Origin: Cavia porcellus
Taxonomy: Eukaryota; Chordata; Mammalia; Rodentia; Caviidae
Direction: 5' to 3'
Length of the DNA: 64,000 nucleotides
Assembly: GCF_034190915.1 (NCBI RefSeq)
Contig: NW_026947485.1
Coordinates: forward strand, 36,779,519-36,843,518
The position numbers were made by a program, and so were the translations under genes. Position 1 is the first letter of the stretch; every line of letters begins with the position of its first letter. Of the stretch, positions 42,935 through 54,685 are shown in pieces. The notes under the pieces are model-generated. The model made no database searches. It saw only the letters and a list, made by a program, of their open reading frames with translations, and was not told the DNA's origin.

Positions 42935-42962
42935 AAAAAAAAAAAAAAAAAAAAAAAAAAAA
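42935..42962. repeat. Poly-A tract (28 A)
   Basis: Pure A run. No SINE body is recognisable directly upstream, so its origin is unclear. Confidence 0.97.
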
Positions 42963-43744
42963 CAGCAGCAGGTTCCTCGAAAGAAATGGCAGTGCCTTTG
43001 CCAGGAAAACAGGAGGAATACATGAGACTTCCACATACAAAGACAACCTACCTATTCTTGTCTCTAGAATGGTTTTTAAGAAGTTGACTCAGAATTCACT
43101 ACAGAAGTTTTTATATTTTAGGCTCACACAACAAGAAACAAAAAAAAGGCCAAATTTGAAGCTCTTATCCAAGCTCATAATCCTCAATAAGATTTTTCCT
43201 GAGAAGGTCTGCCTTTAGAGTGAGCAGGAGGTGTCTGGTTAATAAGAAAGTTTTATGTTTCTCCATTTGACTACATTCTGTATAGACAGTTAGTTCCTTA
43301 GGTAGGGTTAGAGTAGGGAATGGGCCACTTTAAGAGGTAGGAAGGGGGCTCTTCAGAGTCTCAGGAAGCGGCTGAGTGATAGCCCATGGTTCTGTGTAGC
43401 TACACTGAGCTGACAGGCTGTGATTCTGACACCTGTCTTGGTGCAGGCAACACTGTCCATCCTAGTGCAGATTGCTATGCTTACCCCAACTTCCCTATTA
43501 GCCCACAAGCCCAAACCCCTAGCAACAAGCCCAATATACAGCCAATCAAATGTCAACCTTCAGGGGGCTGGAGATGGAAGCCCTACCCCATAAAGCAGGA
43601 CTACAGCTCCAGATTCAGTGGTATCCCAGCTTTGGGCCCGGCCATTTCTCCAGAATGGCTCTTTACCACTTCCTCTTGCAATAACTACAATGAAATTACA
43701 TTCACTCCGCGTTGGTCTTCTTTGACTCCTCTTCCTCTTTCTAT

Positions 43745-43747
<3 letters not shown>
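42963..43747. other. Unassigned non-coding DNA
   Basis: A 156-codon plus-strand frame (43386-43856) ends in the GA repeat and has no domain. Not called. Confidence 0.45.
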
Positions 43748-43790
<43 letters not shown>

Positions 43791-43802
43791 CAGAGACAGA
43801 GA
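43748..43802. repeat. (GA)n microsatellite
   Basis: About 19 uninterrupted GA units, then interrupted GAGACA units. Confidence 0.96.
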
Positions 43803-44239
43803 GGCATGGCTATGGTGAGTCTGAGGGCCCCTAGACCCCAGACCCATCAGACATAACAGTTCCTTGGGAATAGTCTTCTACAAATCGGAACGTTGAAGGA
43901 GAGGAATGGTAAAGAACAGAGTTCAGAGACAACATTCCCTCCAAACCTACAACACCCTGTGCCATCACCTGACTATACCCAGTCACCTCCCTTCCTCCTA
44001 AACAGACCAAATAGGAGCCGTAAATGAGGAGGAGGGAAGGGGAGGATGGGCAGGAGGTAGAGGATGTAAGTCAGATGATGTTAGCACATGCTCACACCTG
44101 GGCGGCAGACTTTAAAAGATACTCAACACTCTACACTAGCTCCATGGGAAGCCCTGCCCTGGGAAAGCCAAGCAGACCACAGCTGATGATACTGATGATG
44201 ACAAAGGACAATAGTGTTAGAAACCCCAAGGATTAGTAT
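43803..44239. other. Unassigned non-coding DNA
   Basis: No recognised repeat or gene signal. Confidence 0.45.
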
Positions 44240-44362
44240 TTGTCTCATTACTTCCTAGTAAATTCCTTAACATCTGATGCTTAACTCTTACCCTATGTAA
44301 AATGGAAATAGTGTTTGTGCCCATCTCATAGAGCCGTTTGAAGGTCATATGAGATAATATCA
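44240..44362 (+). mobile_element. MIR, part 1 of a split copy
   Basis: 'accctatgtaaaatggaaat' and 'ccatctcatagagccgtttg' followed by 'aaggtcatatgagataatat' follow MIR core to 3' part. Confidence 0.7.
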
Positions 44363-44700
44363 TTTTTTAGATATTGAAATAATCCTGATACCAAAACCAG
44401 AAATGGACCCAACCAAAAAAAACAGAACTACAGGCCAATCTTCCTAATGAACATAGATGTGAAACTCCTCAATAAAATTCTGGCAAACAGAATGCAATAA
44501 ATTATCAAGATTATTCACCATGACCACATAGGATTCATCCCAGGATGCAGGAGTGATTCAACACACCCAAATCGATAAATGTAATATACCATATGAACCG
44601 AGCCAAAAACAAAAATCGTATGATCATTTTGATACACACAGAAAAAGCATTTGACACAGTTCAACACCTATTCATGACTTAAAAAAGAAAACCCTGCAAA
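44363..44700 (+). mobile_element. LINE-1 ORF2 fragment (reverse transcriptase region), decayed
   Basis: 'acaggccaatcttcctaatg', 'ctcctcaataaaattctggc', 'accatgaccacataggattc' and 'agaaaaagcatttgacacag' correspond to the ORF2 RT region (the 'FRPISL...NKILANRIQ...GFIPG...EKAFD' order). Stops and indels break the frame. Both L1 ends are missing. Confidence 0.88.
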
Positions 44701-44724
44701 AATATGGAGAGAAGACTTTAAAAT

Positions 44725-44775
44725 TGCTTGGAAAAGTGCCTGGGACCCTGTGAGCTCTAAAAACATGTTTTTCCT
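44725..44775 (+). mobile_element. MIR, part 2 of a split copy
   Basis: 'ttgcttggaaaagtgcctgg' and 'gaccctgtgagctctaaa' match MIR 'gcgcttagaacagtgcctggcacatagtaagcgctcaat', the direct continuation of part 1. Confidence 0.6.
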
Positions 44776-45649
44776 TTAGACAGAAAAAAAACATGTCTCA
44801 ATCACATATACACTATTTTTCAAGTGTGGCAATTTAATTAATTAAATATAAGCTCACCAAAAATTTTTATTAAACACAGTGTACCTTACAGTAATTACAT
44901 ATCTTCTTAACTGATGAATGCTCATACGATTACTCCTATATTGAGATTCCTAGTATTTTCCAATTTTAAAGAAAATCTTAAAATGCACAAGAGATTGAGA
45001 AGCACCAGTAAATGTCATTGTTTCATCTTCAGAGTGACTTAGGTTCCAGAGAAGTTACAGCTCAAATGCAAAGTTGAGGATTTGATCTCTTACATTTTCA
45101 GAGAATAATGCTCCTCCCTTGATCCTTTTGCTACTGTTGCCTACAAAGAAATTAGGTAGAATTCATGGCATCAGCAAGCATTAAATATCCCCGTCTGTCC
45201 TTGCCAACCCAGGAGTTTTGCTCACCTAGATTTTTCTCCGGCCACAATGGATGGCCAGGAGCCACTCTGTCAGAACAACTTCCATTCCGTAAATAGCCCT
45301 GCCATTTAGATGCCATGGGGATAACATTAATACCAAACACAAAGGCTAAATAAAAAGCCTTTAGCCATTGAATGGCCCTTAGATTTCAGAATTATCGATC
45401 TGGTGGAGTCTGCTAAGTTATTATGGTTACAGTTCTGTTCAGAGAAATCTGTGATCCTGTGGAAAGGGAGCAGTCACGGTCACCTCTAACTACAAAGCAC
45501 AGTGGAAGGAGTGTAGGGACAGCTAATGATGCCATCTACACTGGCACATTCCAAAGGCCATGTGTACACCTCCATGCTCTAATGTAAGGAATGGCTCTGT
45601 GCCTCAGTTTCACCGGAGAAACAACAGTTCAAAATTCACAGAATTCACA
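44776..45649. other. Unassigned DNA; AT-rich palindromic block at 44815-44960
   Basis: Contains the perfect 14-bp palindrome TTTAATTAATTAAA (44833-44846) beside 'caagtgtggc', and later 'gaattatcgatctgg' (45388-45402). Repeat-free by eye. Confidence 0.4.
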
Positions 45650-45800
45650 GAGACTCAAGGACTTAGTCTCAAAATAACTCTACAAGATGGGATAGACATT
45701 ATTATATTTTTATACAATAAACAGAAAAGTCAGGAGATTTTCACAAGATCAAGCAATAAGTGACTGGCAAAGCTAGGACAAGAATGGAAGCATCTTCTTC
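45650..45800 (-). mobile_element. MIR, antisense
   Basis: 'aaataactctacaagatggg' and 'atagacattattatattttt' are followed by 'atcaagcaataagtgactgg', the antisense MIR order. Confidence 0.6.
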
Positions 45801-47364
45801 CTCCCCCACCCAGGCATGAGAGTCTCCAAATTCACTCCTGGATCCTGCACCCTTTCCTTGCAGCCTTTCCTAACACTTACCGTGGGCGAGGGCTTAGCCT
45901 TCACCTGGTACTGAGAGCTATTCTACCTCTTCTAGTAACCCCTACTCCAGGGTTGGACTAAGTTTGTTATGCTGCCTCAGACTTCCTGCCACGCCTAATC
46001 ACTGAGGTGAACCCCAGCAAATGTCACATGATGCACACTGGTGCTCATGGCAGAAAGGGCTGAATTTGGCTAAGTCTCACTCTCTCACGTTGTCTTGCAA
46101 AGAGCCACAGCAGGATTGGAACACATTCATACAACACAGCATGCAACATTGTGGCAGCAGAGAGACCCCAGCCCCTGGGCCTCTCCTGTAAGGGGGTGAC
46201 AGTAGCCTTGAAACTGAGATAAAACTATCTGACTTTGGCTACCAAATGCTGACCTGTGTACCAGGTATTTAGAGTCCCTGGCAAGACTGACTGACTCCTG
46301 GTACTTGTAATGTAGAAACTGAAGAAATTGATGGTGTACAGGTGTCCTACAGGGGGAAGGAGAGCTTCTGACTCAGCTAGCTTGTTACCATGCCACTTGA
46401 AGAGTTCTGGGGGGTAAATCAGTAGCCACTTCTGCGTGGTCTCCACACTTGCATTTTTCAACTACTGGCATCTCTTTATGATAAGAGAGATAAATGACTT
46501 ACGGTAAAAGGACTATTTAGGACTACAGTGAGCTTCTCTAACCATTTCTTCTTCCCAATAGAAGTTGACTGTCCTGGGCCATAAAGTTTATCACAAAAGC
46601 AATGTGAAGAATTTGCTATGGGTAAAACTCACTACCAGTGATTGTCTGCTCTCTGGGAGCAATCTAAAACATGATCATTTGGTACTCAGCCTGCCCCTGG
46701 CAGATTGATCAATTTATAGACCCTGCGTATATCTGGACCACCTGCATTTTCTTCCAACTGATGATTTATCTTATGAATGATCAGAAGACTCCAAGCTGAG
46801 AAATTCAAGAACCTAGTTGCCCAGTGATAAGTTTGGAGAAGAGGCCCATATCCTTGTATTGGGGTGTTTCCAAACTTGCCTCAATCTCTTGTGTTTTCCT
46901 AGTCTTAGTTGTTTTACAATTCTTTGGGTTCGTGAGATTTCCTTGTCTCCCCCCGAAATTTCTCCTTTTGCTTAAGCCAAGCAGAACTGGTTTCTCTGGT
47001 TTCAGAAGAAAAATCTTTTAATTAATGTGCATGCAATAACTGTTTCAAACTATCTTGTGCTATATTCACATGGGAAATATTCTGAAGCAAAATTTGATTC
47101 TTTCCATAAGGTTTTAAAATAAACTTTTAAAGTTACTAATATAAGTTTACAATTACAATTAAGTTAATATAAGTTTACAATTAATATAAAGCCATGCACA
47201 TTTAATTAGTATAACCAGGATATTCTGTAATTTCCAAATTACTGTAAAGGGCATGTTGGTAAAGAAAGAGAAGAGTGACTAGAGAACACACTGGCATGAG
47301 CTCAAAGACCCTTCCTTGGAAAGATTTTTCCTGTTTACAAGGAGATTGAGAGCAATCAAAAGAA
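45801..47364. other. Unassigned non-coding DNA
   Basis: About 1.6 kb without recognised repeats apart from a 19-bp direct repeat at 47137-47183. No gene signal. Confidence 0.45.
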
Positions 47365-47805
47365 TTGAGAATAGAGCCAGGGATAGGACTATGGGCTAAG
47401 AAATCCCAGGTTCCAGTTCTCTCATGGAACTTGACCTTCAGGAGACAGAGTTGAGCAGAGCTGTGTCACCACTTCTCAACTATGGGATCTTGGGCACATT
47501 ATTTACTCAGTTCCTAAGTCTACTGTGTTTGCCATCTGGCTGCAACATACTCTGTATATGCCCAGGACTGTCACCTGATCGTTCTGGACAGGTTCAAAGT
47601 GACATTGCCCATGTTTATCTCTACAAGTATGATGAGCAAGCTACTTACACTCTTTGAATATCAGCATCCTTCTCATTCTTACAAAGCAAACAACTGCCTC
47701 ACAGGGTGTTTTTTAAAAGAATTAAATAAGATGGAAAATATAACTCACTTAGAAAAGTAACTACTGATAAGAGCCCAAAAGACATTAGTAGCTATTATTA
47801 TTCTA
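47365..47805 (+). mobile_element. MIR, long or interrupted copy
   Basis: The left part has 'ctcaactatgggatcttggg' and 'cacattatttactcagttcc'. The right part has 'gcaagctacttacactcttt', 'actgcctcacagggtgtttt' and 'tagtagctattattattcta'. The core appears twice, so this is either two MIRs or one with about 130 bp inserted. Confidence 0.6.
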
Positions 47806-48596
47806 TGTCACTCCAAATGAGAAAGCTAACTAGAGAGAAAGAGAGAAAGGCAAGGTATTGCAGAAGCAAATCCTGAAGAAAAAAATTTGGAAAAATGATT
47901 TATTTTTGTGAAAGCTCTGTTATATCCTCTAGAACTAATTAAAAAAATGATCAAATACTTAACACTTTGCCTCCAAAATATCATAAGTAGGGTTATTAGA
48001 TAATCCACAGAAGAGTTATAAGTGGTTTTCTAAAAACCTATATACCAAGCTAAGGGCATTTTCAACACTTGAACTGCCAAAAGAAAGTTAAGTATTCTTG
48101 CAATGGAGAAGGGCGATCAAGATGAGGTTAAAGTGGTAATTAATGACCCAGGAGGAGCAGAGAAAAAGGTACTTAATTTGAAGATAGACAGTTTATTTCT
48201 TTTAACACTGTTTTTATAATACTGTTTTGATACTGTTTCTCCTTGTTTTATCTCATAATTGAAAACTGAAGTTATATTGACAAAGTTATATTTGTGTAGG
48301 AAAATTTTCAAGAGGCTGGGTCAAGTGATACATTTCTATTTCATTCCAGTATTTCACATACTAGATCCAATTCTTTCAATTAAGCTGCACCACTCACATG
48401 GGGAAAGAAGATATTTTGGATATTCATATATTTTGACAGTTATTTCATTCCAAACATTATCTCACCTCGTTAGTTCATTTACCACAAGTAACTGTATGTG
48501 GCAGGTCTTGATGGCTCCATATCATGAGAAGTAGAGACACAAGGACTTGCTTGAATTTGTCCTAGTAAGGAAGTAATAATAAGACTTAACACTTTA
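47806..48596. other. Unassigned AT-rich DNA
   Basis: No recognised repeat or gene signal. Confidence 0.45.
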
Positions 48597-48725
48597 ACTC
48601 AGACGTGATAGTGCACACCTGTAATCCCAAAACTCTGGGATGCTGAGGACAAAGGATCCCTAGTTTGAATCCAGCCTTGGCAACTTAGAGATTTAGTGAG
48701 TTTCTGTCTCAAAATTTTAAAAGTA
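48597..48725 (+). mobile_element. B1 SINE (dimer first half)
   Basis: 'gtgatagtgcacacctgtaa' and 'cttagagatttagtgagttt' followed by 'ctgtctcaaaattttaaaa'. The ID half is missing. Confidence 0.82.
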
Positions 48726-48744
48726 TTTTTTAATTTATAAAAAA

Positions 48745-48945
48745 AAACACTTTATTGAGAATTTTCCATGCAGCAAGCCTTTGTGCAAGCATAAATCTCA
48801 TTCAGTTTTTATAACAACCTATTATTTTTATTACTCTCGTGTTTTTTAACAGAAAGAAAAACTAAACCTTAGAGACATTCAGTAACACAGGTGTACAGGA
48901 GATGAGGGTGGGGTGTGTTCGAATTTGGCTCTTTTGTGACTTTAA
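48745..48945 (-). mobile_element. MIR, antisense
   Basis: 'cactttattgagaattttcc', 'aaaactaaaccttagagaca' and 'ttcgaatttggctcttttgt' follow the antisense MIR from its end to the B-box side. Confidence 0.6.
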
Positions 48946-50384
48946 CATCAGTGCCTCATCAGAGCAAGGTCAGGGCCCAGGCCTTCTGAGGTGACCTTTC
49001 TTTCTAACTTCTCTGTGCCTTTCAGATCCCAGCAGGAATAATCTCCCTGTGTACTTTTGGTAATAAAAATGCTGTTCCAAAAATCTGGCAAATAAAGCTG
49101 TTTGCAAAACAAAAAGCATTGCAAAGTATTTCATGAATAGCTCATTCTACTGCTCAGAGGACATGAGGGGGTGGGGTGGAGGAGCCTAGGAAAGGATTAT
49201 GCAAAGTCAAGGGTACTTAGCAAGAAGCCCCAGCTTCCTCAGCCTTGGATTTCTTTCACAAGGCCCAGTGGGGTTTGCACACCATCTGCACTCCATTTCC
49301 CTCACCTGTCCAGCAGCTGCTGCACCAGCCGATCACAGAACACATGTAGATCTGCGCCCCAAGGGAACCTACTGAGACCTGTTTAGCAAAAATCTTCATG
49401 GAGTGATGGAAGTCATGAGCTTCATTGCACTTCAAGAATAAGACTGTAAGAGCAATGACACTAATGATGCCACTGTAAAAGTTCAAGCCCAAGCAAAACA
49501 CTTAAAATGTGTCACACCAGAAACTCCCTGGCCCTCCATTTCTCTACCTCTTCCACTTCCTCTTCCTCATTCTTATGTTCCTTTATTTTCTCTAGACCGA
49601 AACCTGTTTTATGTAGTTTTCAACAAATGAAATATGTCTCCTCATCATACTGGTATGCAAATTAAAGTAGAAAATTGAGAAATAGGGCAAGAAAAGCAAG
49701 CACTTTTTACCTAAATGGCTGGTATGGGTCCTGTAAGTGGGCACCAGTGTGGATCCTGGGCCCTTGAGAGCCACAGAAGATGCTAATCTGCCTGTGACTC
49801 TGATTGCCTGGTGCTGGAAAGGGATGCACAATGAGAGCTGGCTACAGGGACAGGACCTGGCTCCACAGAGAGGCTGCCCTGTTGGAGACCTCATCCTGCA
49901 AGGTCCCAAATGCTGAGCAGTCAGTAGTAATAGTTGCAACACATAGAGATGAAAAATTCCTCTTTATTTTTTTCTTCAAATTTCTTGCCTGTCTGGCTGA
50001 AAAGTTCTTTGGCCCAAAGGACCACCAAGGAAGCCAAATCTTACCTACAGCTGAGACTACCAACAGTGACCCTGATAGAGCACTCAGCATGAGGATGTTT
50101 AGCCACCAAAGCTGAATACAACTTTTCAACTCCTCCTCTATCCTTGTGCAAAAAGGTATAAGACAGCTTGTACACCTGAAAATAGAAATGACAAGGAGAC
50201 AGTGACTTTCTGGACTGGGCACTGTGCAGACTTGCAGGATGCTGGAATCCAGAATCAGGATTTCTGCAGGATCCCAAAAAGCCACCACTTGCAAATGCAG
50301 CCTGCCCAGACACAGAGGCAAAGCATCACAGCATGGAGGGATGCTGACAGGTTAATGGCAGAGCTCTCCCTGGCACTCCGCTCT

Positions 50385-50386
<2 letters not shown>
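48946..50386. other. Unassigned non-coding DNA
   Basis: About 1.4 kb. Frames of up to 159 codons on the minus strand (49842-50321) have no domain and overlap frames on the other strand. Confidence 0.45.

Positions 50387-50415
<29 letters not shown>
50387..50415. repeat. (AC)n microsatellite
   Basis: About 14 perfect AC units. Confidence 0.97.
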
Positions 50416-50417
<2 letters not shown>

Positions 50418-50690
50418 GCTCCCCTCCCCTCCTCCAGGGCCTCTTGCTAATGAGAACAGATTTATAAGGCTGCTCCCAGGAGAGAGCTGCTCAGCTGTCA
50501 ACCTGGCATCCCCACCTCCAACCTCCGCCTTGGTTCTCACTGGGGCCTCCAGGGCCAGGAGGCAAGGTTACACTCACTGAAGGAACAGGAGAGCCAAGCA
50601 TGTGCAGACTTCCTGGAATGCACAGAAGGTCAAGGTCCAGCCATAGAGAAGCTCTCCACTAGTGGGAGTCGACATACAAGTCAATAACCA
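50416..50690. other. Unassigned GC-richer DNA
   Basis: Nothing recognisable. Contains the E-box-like 'ctcagctgtcaacctgg'. Confidence 0.4.
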
Positions 50691-50885
50691 TCAGCCAGAC
50701 ACAGTACCACACTCCTGTAATCCTAGCTACTCAGGAGTTTGAGGCAAAAAGATCACAAGTTCAAGGCCAACAAGGGCAACTTAGCAGGACTCTGTCTCAA
50801 AATACTGTTTTAAAGAACTGGGGGTGTAGCTCAAGGATAGAGCATTTCAGAGTTTCACCGCAAAAATTACAAAAAGAAAAAAAGG
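50691..50885 (+). mobile_element. B1-dID (MEN-type) dimeric SINE
   Basis: The B1 half 'cactcctgtaatcctagcta' and 'agatcacaagttcaaggcca' and the ID half 'ctgggggtgtagctcaagga' and 'gagcatttcagagtttcacc' are followed by an A-rich tail. Confidence 0.92.
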
Positions 50886-52102
50886 TAACACTCACACAAA
50901 GTCGCTAGTGACTTGCCAGTCCCTGGCAGGCTGGACAATCCTGTAGAGCAGGGCTACGGAGTCACACTACATGCAGGAGCTCCTCCACATGGCACCGAGA
51001 GCAACTCTGTTCTTCCATTTACTCAGCCATACTCAGATGTGAGCAGTCTGTCCAGCAACAAACTGAGCAGGGTAATGTCTCCCATCTGTCTGCAGAGTGG
51101 TTTGTCAGACTGATCCTAAAGCTAAAATTATGCATCAAAAAGAGACCTGGTATAAATCATTTCCATCTATTTGAACTAATTTAGATGGATAAGCTTCCCT
51201 TGGCACTGAAAAATAGTAGGCCTACATGAAATAATAAGGTCAAAGCAGACTAGTGTCCACAGGATTCTCTTCTTTTCTCAGAAAGGAAACTCAGGTTCAG
51301 GGATGAACCATCCTGCTTGCCCCTGTGCTGCATCCCAAGACCCCATTCCCAGAGGACATTAGTCACCTTCCATTTCAGCCCCAAACTTCCAGCTCAATGT
51401 TGAACACGTAGCAGTTTCTCTGAAAGGGAAGGCTGCAGCTTTTCCCAGCATGGAAAGAGAGGGATGATTGATGTGTCATATGTATATTTCCCTGGAAGGA
51501 GTTAGGGAGCCCCCTGGAGCCCTCCCCAGGGGCAGAGGTGGCAGGCAGAGAGGAGTGCTGGGAAAGGCATTAACAGACAAGCCACCTGCTGGCTGGCAGG
51601 CAGCGCCTCCTCCTCTATTTCCAAACCAGATCACCCAGGCCTGATTCCCTGTCTCTGTGTCTCAGCTATTCAGATGCTCCATGTCACTTGATCTCTCACC
51701 TGCCACAGTCTTTTCCAAATTAGGTCTGTTTGCTAACCTATGATCAACTTCTTTATAATTTTACTTGACCGGTCCAGGTTGGAGAAGACCACCCTCCTGA
51801 AAAGGTGTTTTATTGAACATTACTATCACAGCCAACCTGGGAGATGGTGAGCACCATCCCCAAGAACCCCTGAAAGGCCATTGGAATGCGCCTTGGGGTT
51901 GTATCCATGATGCCAAGGCAATGTGGGCTTTCTCCCTTTAGTAAGGCTCACTCGGGACACCTGAATGCTGGCACTTTCAGCTGCCCCAAAGGAACCTAAG
52001 CAAGTAGAAGGATACAGGCAGTGAATGCAGCAGCAGCCTCTGTCACCTCTGGAGAGCAAAGGAGCAGAGCAGTCCAGAGAGTCAAGTACATAAGCCTGAG
52101 GG
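50886..52102. other. Unassigned non-coding DNA
   Basis: About 1.2 kb. An inverted repeat TCCATCTA...TAGATGGA lies at 51162-51189. GC-rich stretch near 51490-51610. No gene recognised. Confidence 0.45.
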
Positions 52103-52508
52103 GATCATGTTATAGTTTAGATTTCAAATGCCCCCCAAATTCTCACATGTACAGAAGTGGGCTTTGGGAAGGTGATTGTGTGCTGAGAGTGCCACACTCA
52201 ACAGTGCATTGTTCCACTGAAGAGTTTAGAGCTGAAAGTGCTATCGGGGGTGGGGCTTGGTCAAAAAAGGCAGATTGCTCGAAGTGGACACCGGAAGGTG
52301 TCCTTGTCCCTGGTCCTCTCTTCTCTTTCTGCTTTATGCCTGTGATGAGCAGCTTTCCTCCACCACACCCTTCCACCAGCCTGTTTCTTCCTTGAATCCA
52401 GCATACCATGGACTAAATCCCCTGAAATCCTTAACCAAGGTAAACCTCTCCTCCTTTAAATTTCAGGTGTCAAGTATTTTATGCCAATAATGGTAACATG
52501 AGTAATAT
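52103..52508 (+). mobile_element. Rodent-type MaLR LTR
   Basis: 'ttatagtttagatttcaaat', 'tttgggaaggtgattgtgtg' and 'aaatttcaggtgtcaagtat' followed by 'taatggtaacatgagtaata' give nearly complete MaLR LTR order. No internal genes. Confidence 0.72.
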
Positions 52509-52954
52509 AGACCAATTGTCCAGCTGGCAGGAGTAGAGCCTTTCCTTGGTCACTATGTGCAGACTCTTGTCCCATCATTAACTAGGCATGACCCTCGTTG
52601 CCTGAGGTTTTCCCAGTCTCCTGGTTCTTCCACACTGGAGGTCCTATCTCACCTCCCACTCTTCCTTCCTTTTCCCCATCCCTGACCTCAGAGTGTAGGA
52701 AGAAGCTATGTAATCCCCTCGATGGATGTTTTCACTTTCTGTAGTCACAGTTATGTGGAACCATGTTCCCACAACCTCTAAAAGAACCTAAGGGATGGAG
52801 CCCAGGCACCCACAAGGCTCATCAATTCATGAATGCACTCTTTCCACCACCTCCTCTACTTTCCCTGATCACCCCAGATCAACTCTCAAACCACACCTTA
52901 CACCAAACTACTTGCCTTAGGGTTGCTTTAGGAGATAACTCAAATCTAGGTACC
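52509..52954. other. Unassigned non-coding DNA
   Basis: No recognised repeat or gene signal. Confidence 0.45.
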
Positions 52955-53225
52955 TGTTATGGATTGAATTGTGCCCCCTGAAAAGACAATTTGAAGTCCT
53001 AACAATATGACCTTATTTATTCACAGGTCATTGCAGATATAATTAGTTAACAAAAGATCCTATTGGAGGAAGATGGGGCTTTAATCCAACAGGACTGTTG
53101 TTGTCCCTATAAGAAGCAACATACAGGGAGAAGACAGTCACAGGAAGACAGAGACAGAGAGAGTGACACATCTACAAGCCAAGAAAATCCAAAGAAGCCA
53201 ACACATTCCAGACACCAAAAAAGTA
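52955..53225 (+). mobile_element. MLT1-type MaLR LTR, 5' part
   Basis: It starts with 'tgttatggattgaattgtgc', then 'gcagatataattagttaaca', 'ctttaatccaacaggactgt' and 'cacatctacaagccaagaaa'. The 3' third is missing. Confidence 0.88.
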
Positions 53226-53559
53226 AAGAAGTATCTCCTCTATATGTTTGGGGAGTCAGTTTTGGGGTGAGCTAAAGATGAGCATGGGGCTATGATGATT
53301 CCTGGGAACCTCAAAGTGCCCTATGATCCCTCTAAATTGTCACTCCCTTTTTGTGAGCAAAAAGCTCCTTAGGCCTGCCACAGGCTCTGGAAAGCGAAGA
53401 CCAGTGAAACTTTAGGTGCAGAGGATTCTGCACACTGTCTGCCTCCCCTCCCCCTTCCACCTCCAACCCTCTTAAACTAATACCACAATCCCTGACTGAT
53501 ATTAAAAACTGACAAGGAATTTTGCCACCGGCACTAGCATTTTAATATTGAAAGGTTGT
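53226..53559. other. Unassigned non-coding DNA
   Basis: No recognised repeat or gene signal. Confidence 0.45.
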
Positions 53560-54080
53560 GAAATCTAATAAGAGCTACAAGGAGGTTGATGGGGGTGGCA
53601 TTATTTTTCCCCCTTCCGAGCTTGAATAGAACTGGGATTCAATAAGCAAATGTGACAGAATGTGTAATTTCCCCTTGATCTGCTGCAGCCAGGCATTTCC
53701 TGTTTAATAACCTTAAACCAGCGTGGCCCCCTCCCAGAGCGACCCCTCCCAGAACATCACTTCCCTCTATCTTATCAGAATAATCCTTCATTTGAACGCA
53801 GCTCAGACTGGCACTTTGGTGGCACCTTATCGCCGCTTGAAGACACAAAGGGAACAAGCTGAAATATTATTTTTCCCCTTTGTCGAAAGGTGTTAATGAG
53901 ATCTTCCTGCCATCGCCCTGCCTGCAACGACAGGGGATCCCTCATCCTAGCTGTTCTGGTCAAATCCTAGCTTTAAAATCTGTCCATAAAGGAAGAGGCT
54001 CCTGGCGCACACTCAGCCCCCAGACCAGGAGAGGTCAAAACAGAAAATTTCCAATTGGGAATTGACAAGCAGTGGGTGGA
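53560..54080. promoter_or_regulatory. Candidate cis-regulatory element
   Basis: This 500-bp block is repeat-free and has more CpG than its surroundings ('cttatcgccgcttgaag', 'gtcgaaagg', 'caacgacagg'). Known-type motifs are dense. There is a GATA site 'cttatcag' (53771-53778) and a second one in 'ccttatcgcc'. A T-box half-site AGGTGTTA (53888-53895) adjoins TAATGAG, and there are CTTTG TCF/LEF-type motifs. Vertebrate enhancers often look like this, but function and conservation are inference. Confidence 0.35.
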
Positions 54081-54549
54081 GCCCCGCTCTAATCTGGGAA
54101 GCTGGGCTCTCAGTGTTCCTTCAGCCACAGTCGGATCCATAGGACAATGACAGCATGGGCTCCCCACTTGCACACCTTACATTCTGAAGCAGAAGAGTGA
54201 AGTGAAGGGCTCCAGGGAGAACTCTGGGATTGATTGCCAAGCCAGGGTACGAGAAATCCAACAGCACACGTGAGGCCCACAGTACTTCCTGATGCACCAG
54301 TTCTTGACACAGAGTGAAAATCCTGGGGTCTGTCTCAGTTTTCTTTGGAGTAACCCAAAGGGTGCTCTGCTTGTCCTCAAGCAAGAGATTTCTCAGAAGC
54401 CCTGCTGTGTAGTGGAATAAGAAACATGGCACCGCATGTTGATGATCATTGCTGAGGTTGCTGACACTACAGCATAGGACAGGCACCTGCTACACGCAGA
54501 CACATCCCCGTACTGTTCATGTGTTATGCTTCTTTTCCCTCACAGGGAG
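54081..54549. other. Unassigned non-coding DNA
   Basis: A 121-codon minus-strand frame (54121-54486) overlaps other frames and has no domain. Confidence 0.45.
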
Positions 54550-54685
54550 GCAGTTACTATATTTTTTCCCCATTTTATATATCATCAAGTGTAGGCTTAC
54601 ACAAATTTGTTCCCCTCCAAAGTACACAAGTAATAAATGACAGGTACTTAGAACCTGGTCCTTTAATTCTAAGCCTCTGCTTCTG
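54550..54685 (-). mobile_element. MIR, antisense
   Basis: 'ccccattttatatatcatca' and 'acacaagtaataaatgacag' followed by 'cttagaacctggtcctttaa' follow the antisense MIR order. Confidence 0.55.

Noticed and set aside
43386..43856. 156-codon frame ending in Arg-Glu repeats
   Set aside because: The tail is the GA microsatellite and the first part has no domain or conserved motif.
49842..50321. 159-codon minus-strand frame
   Set aside because: Cysteine- and serine-rich without a family pattern. It overlaps equally long frames in other phases.
51162..51189. Inverted repeat TCCATCTA...TAGATGGA as a transposon end or miRNA
   Set aside because: Arms of 8 bp only, with no element body, target duplication or longer pairing.
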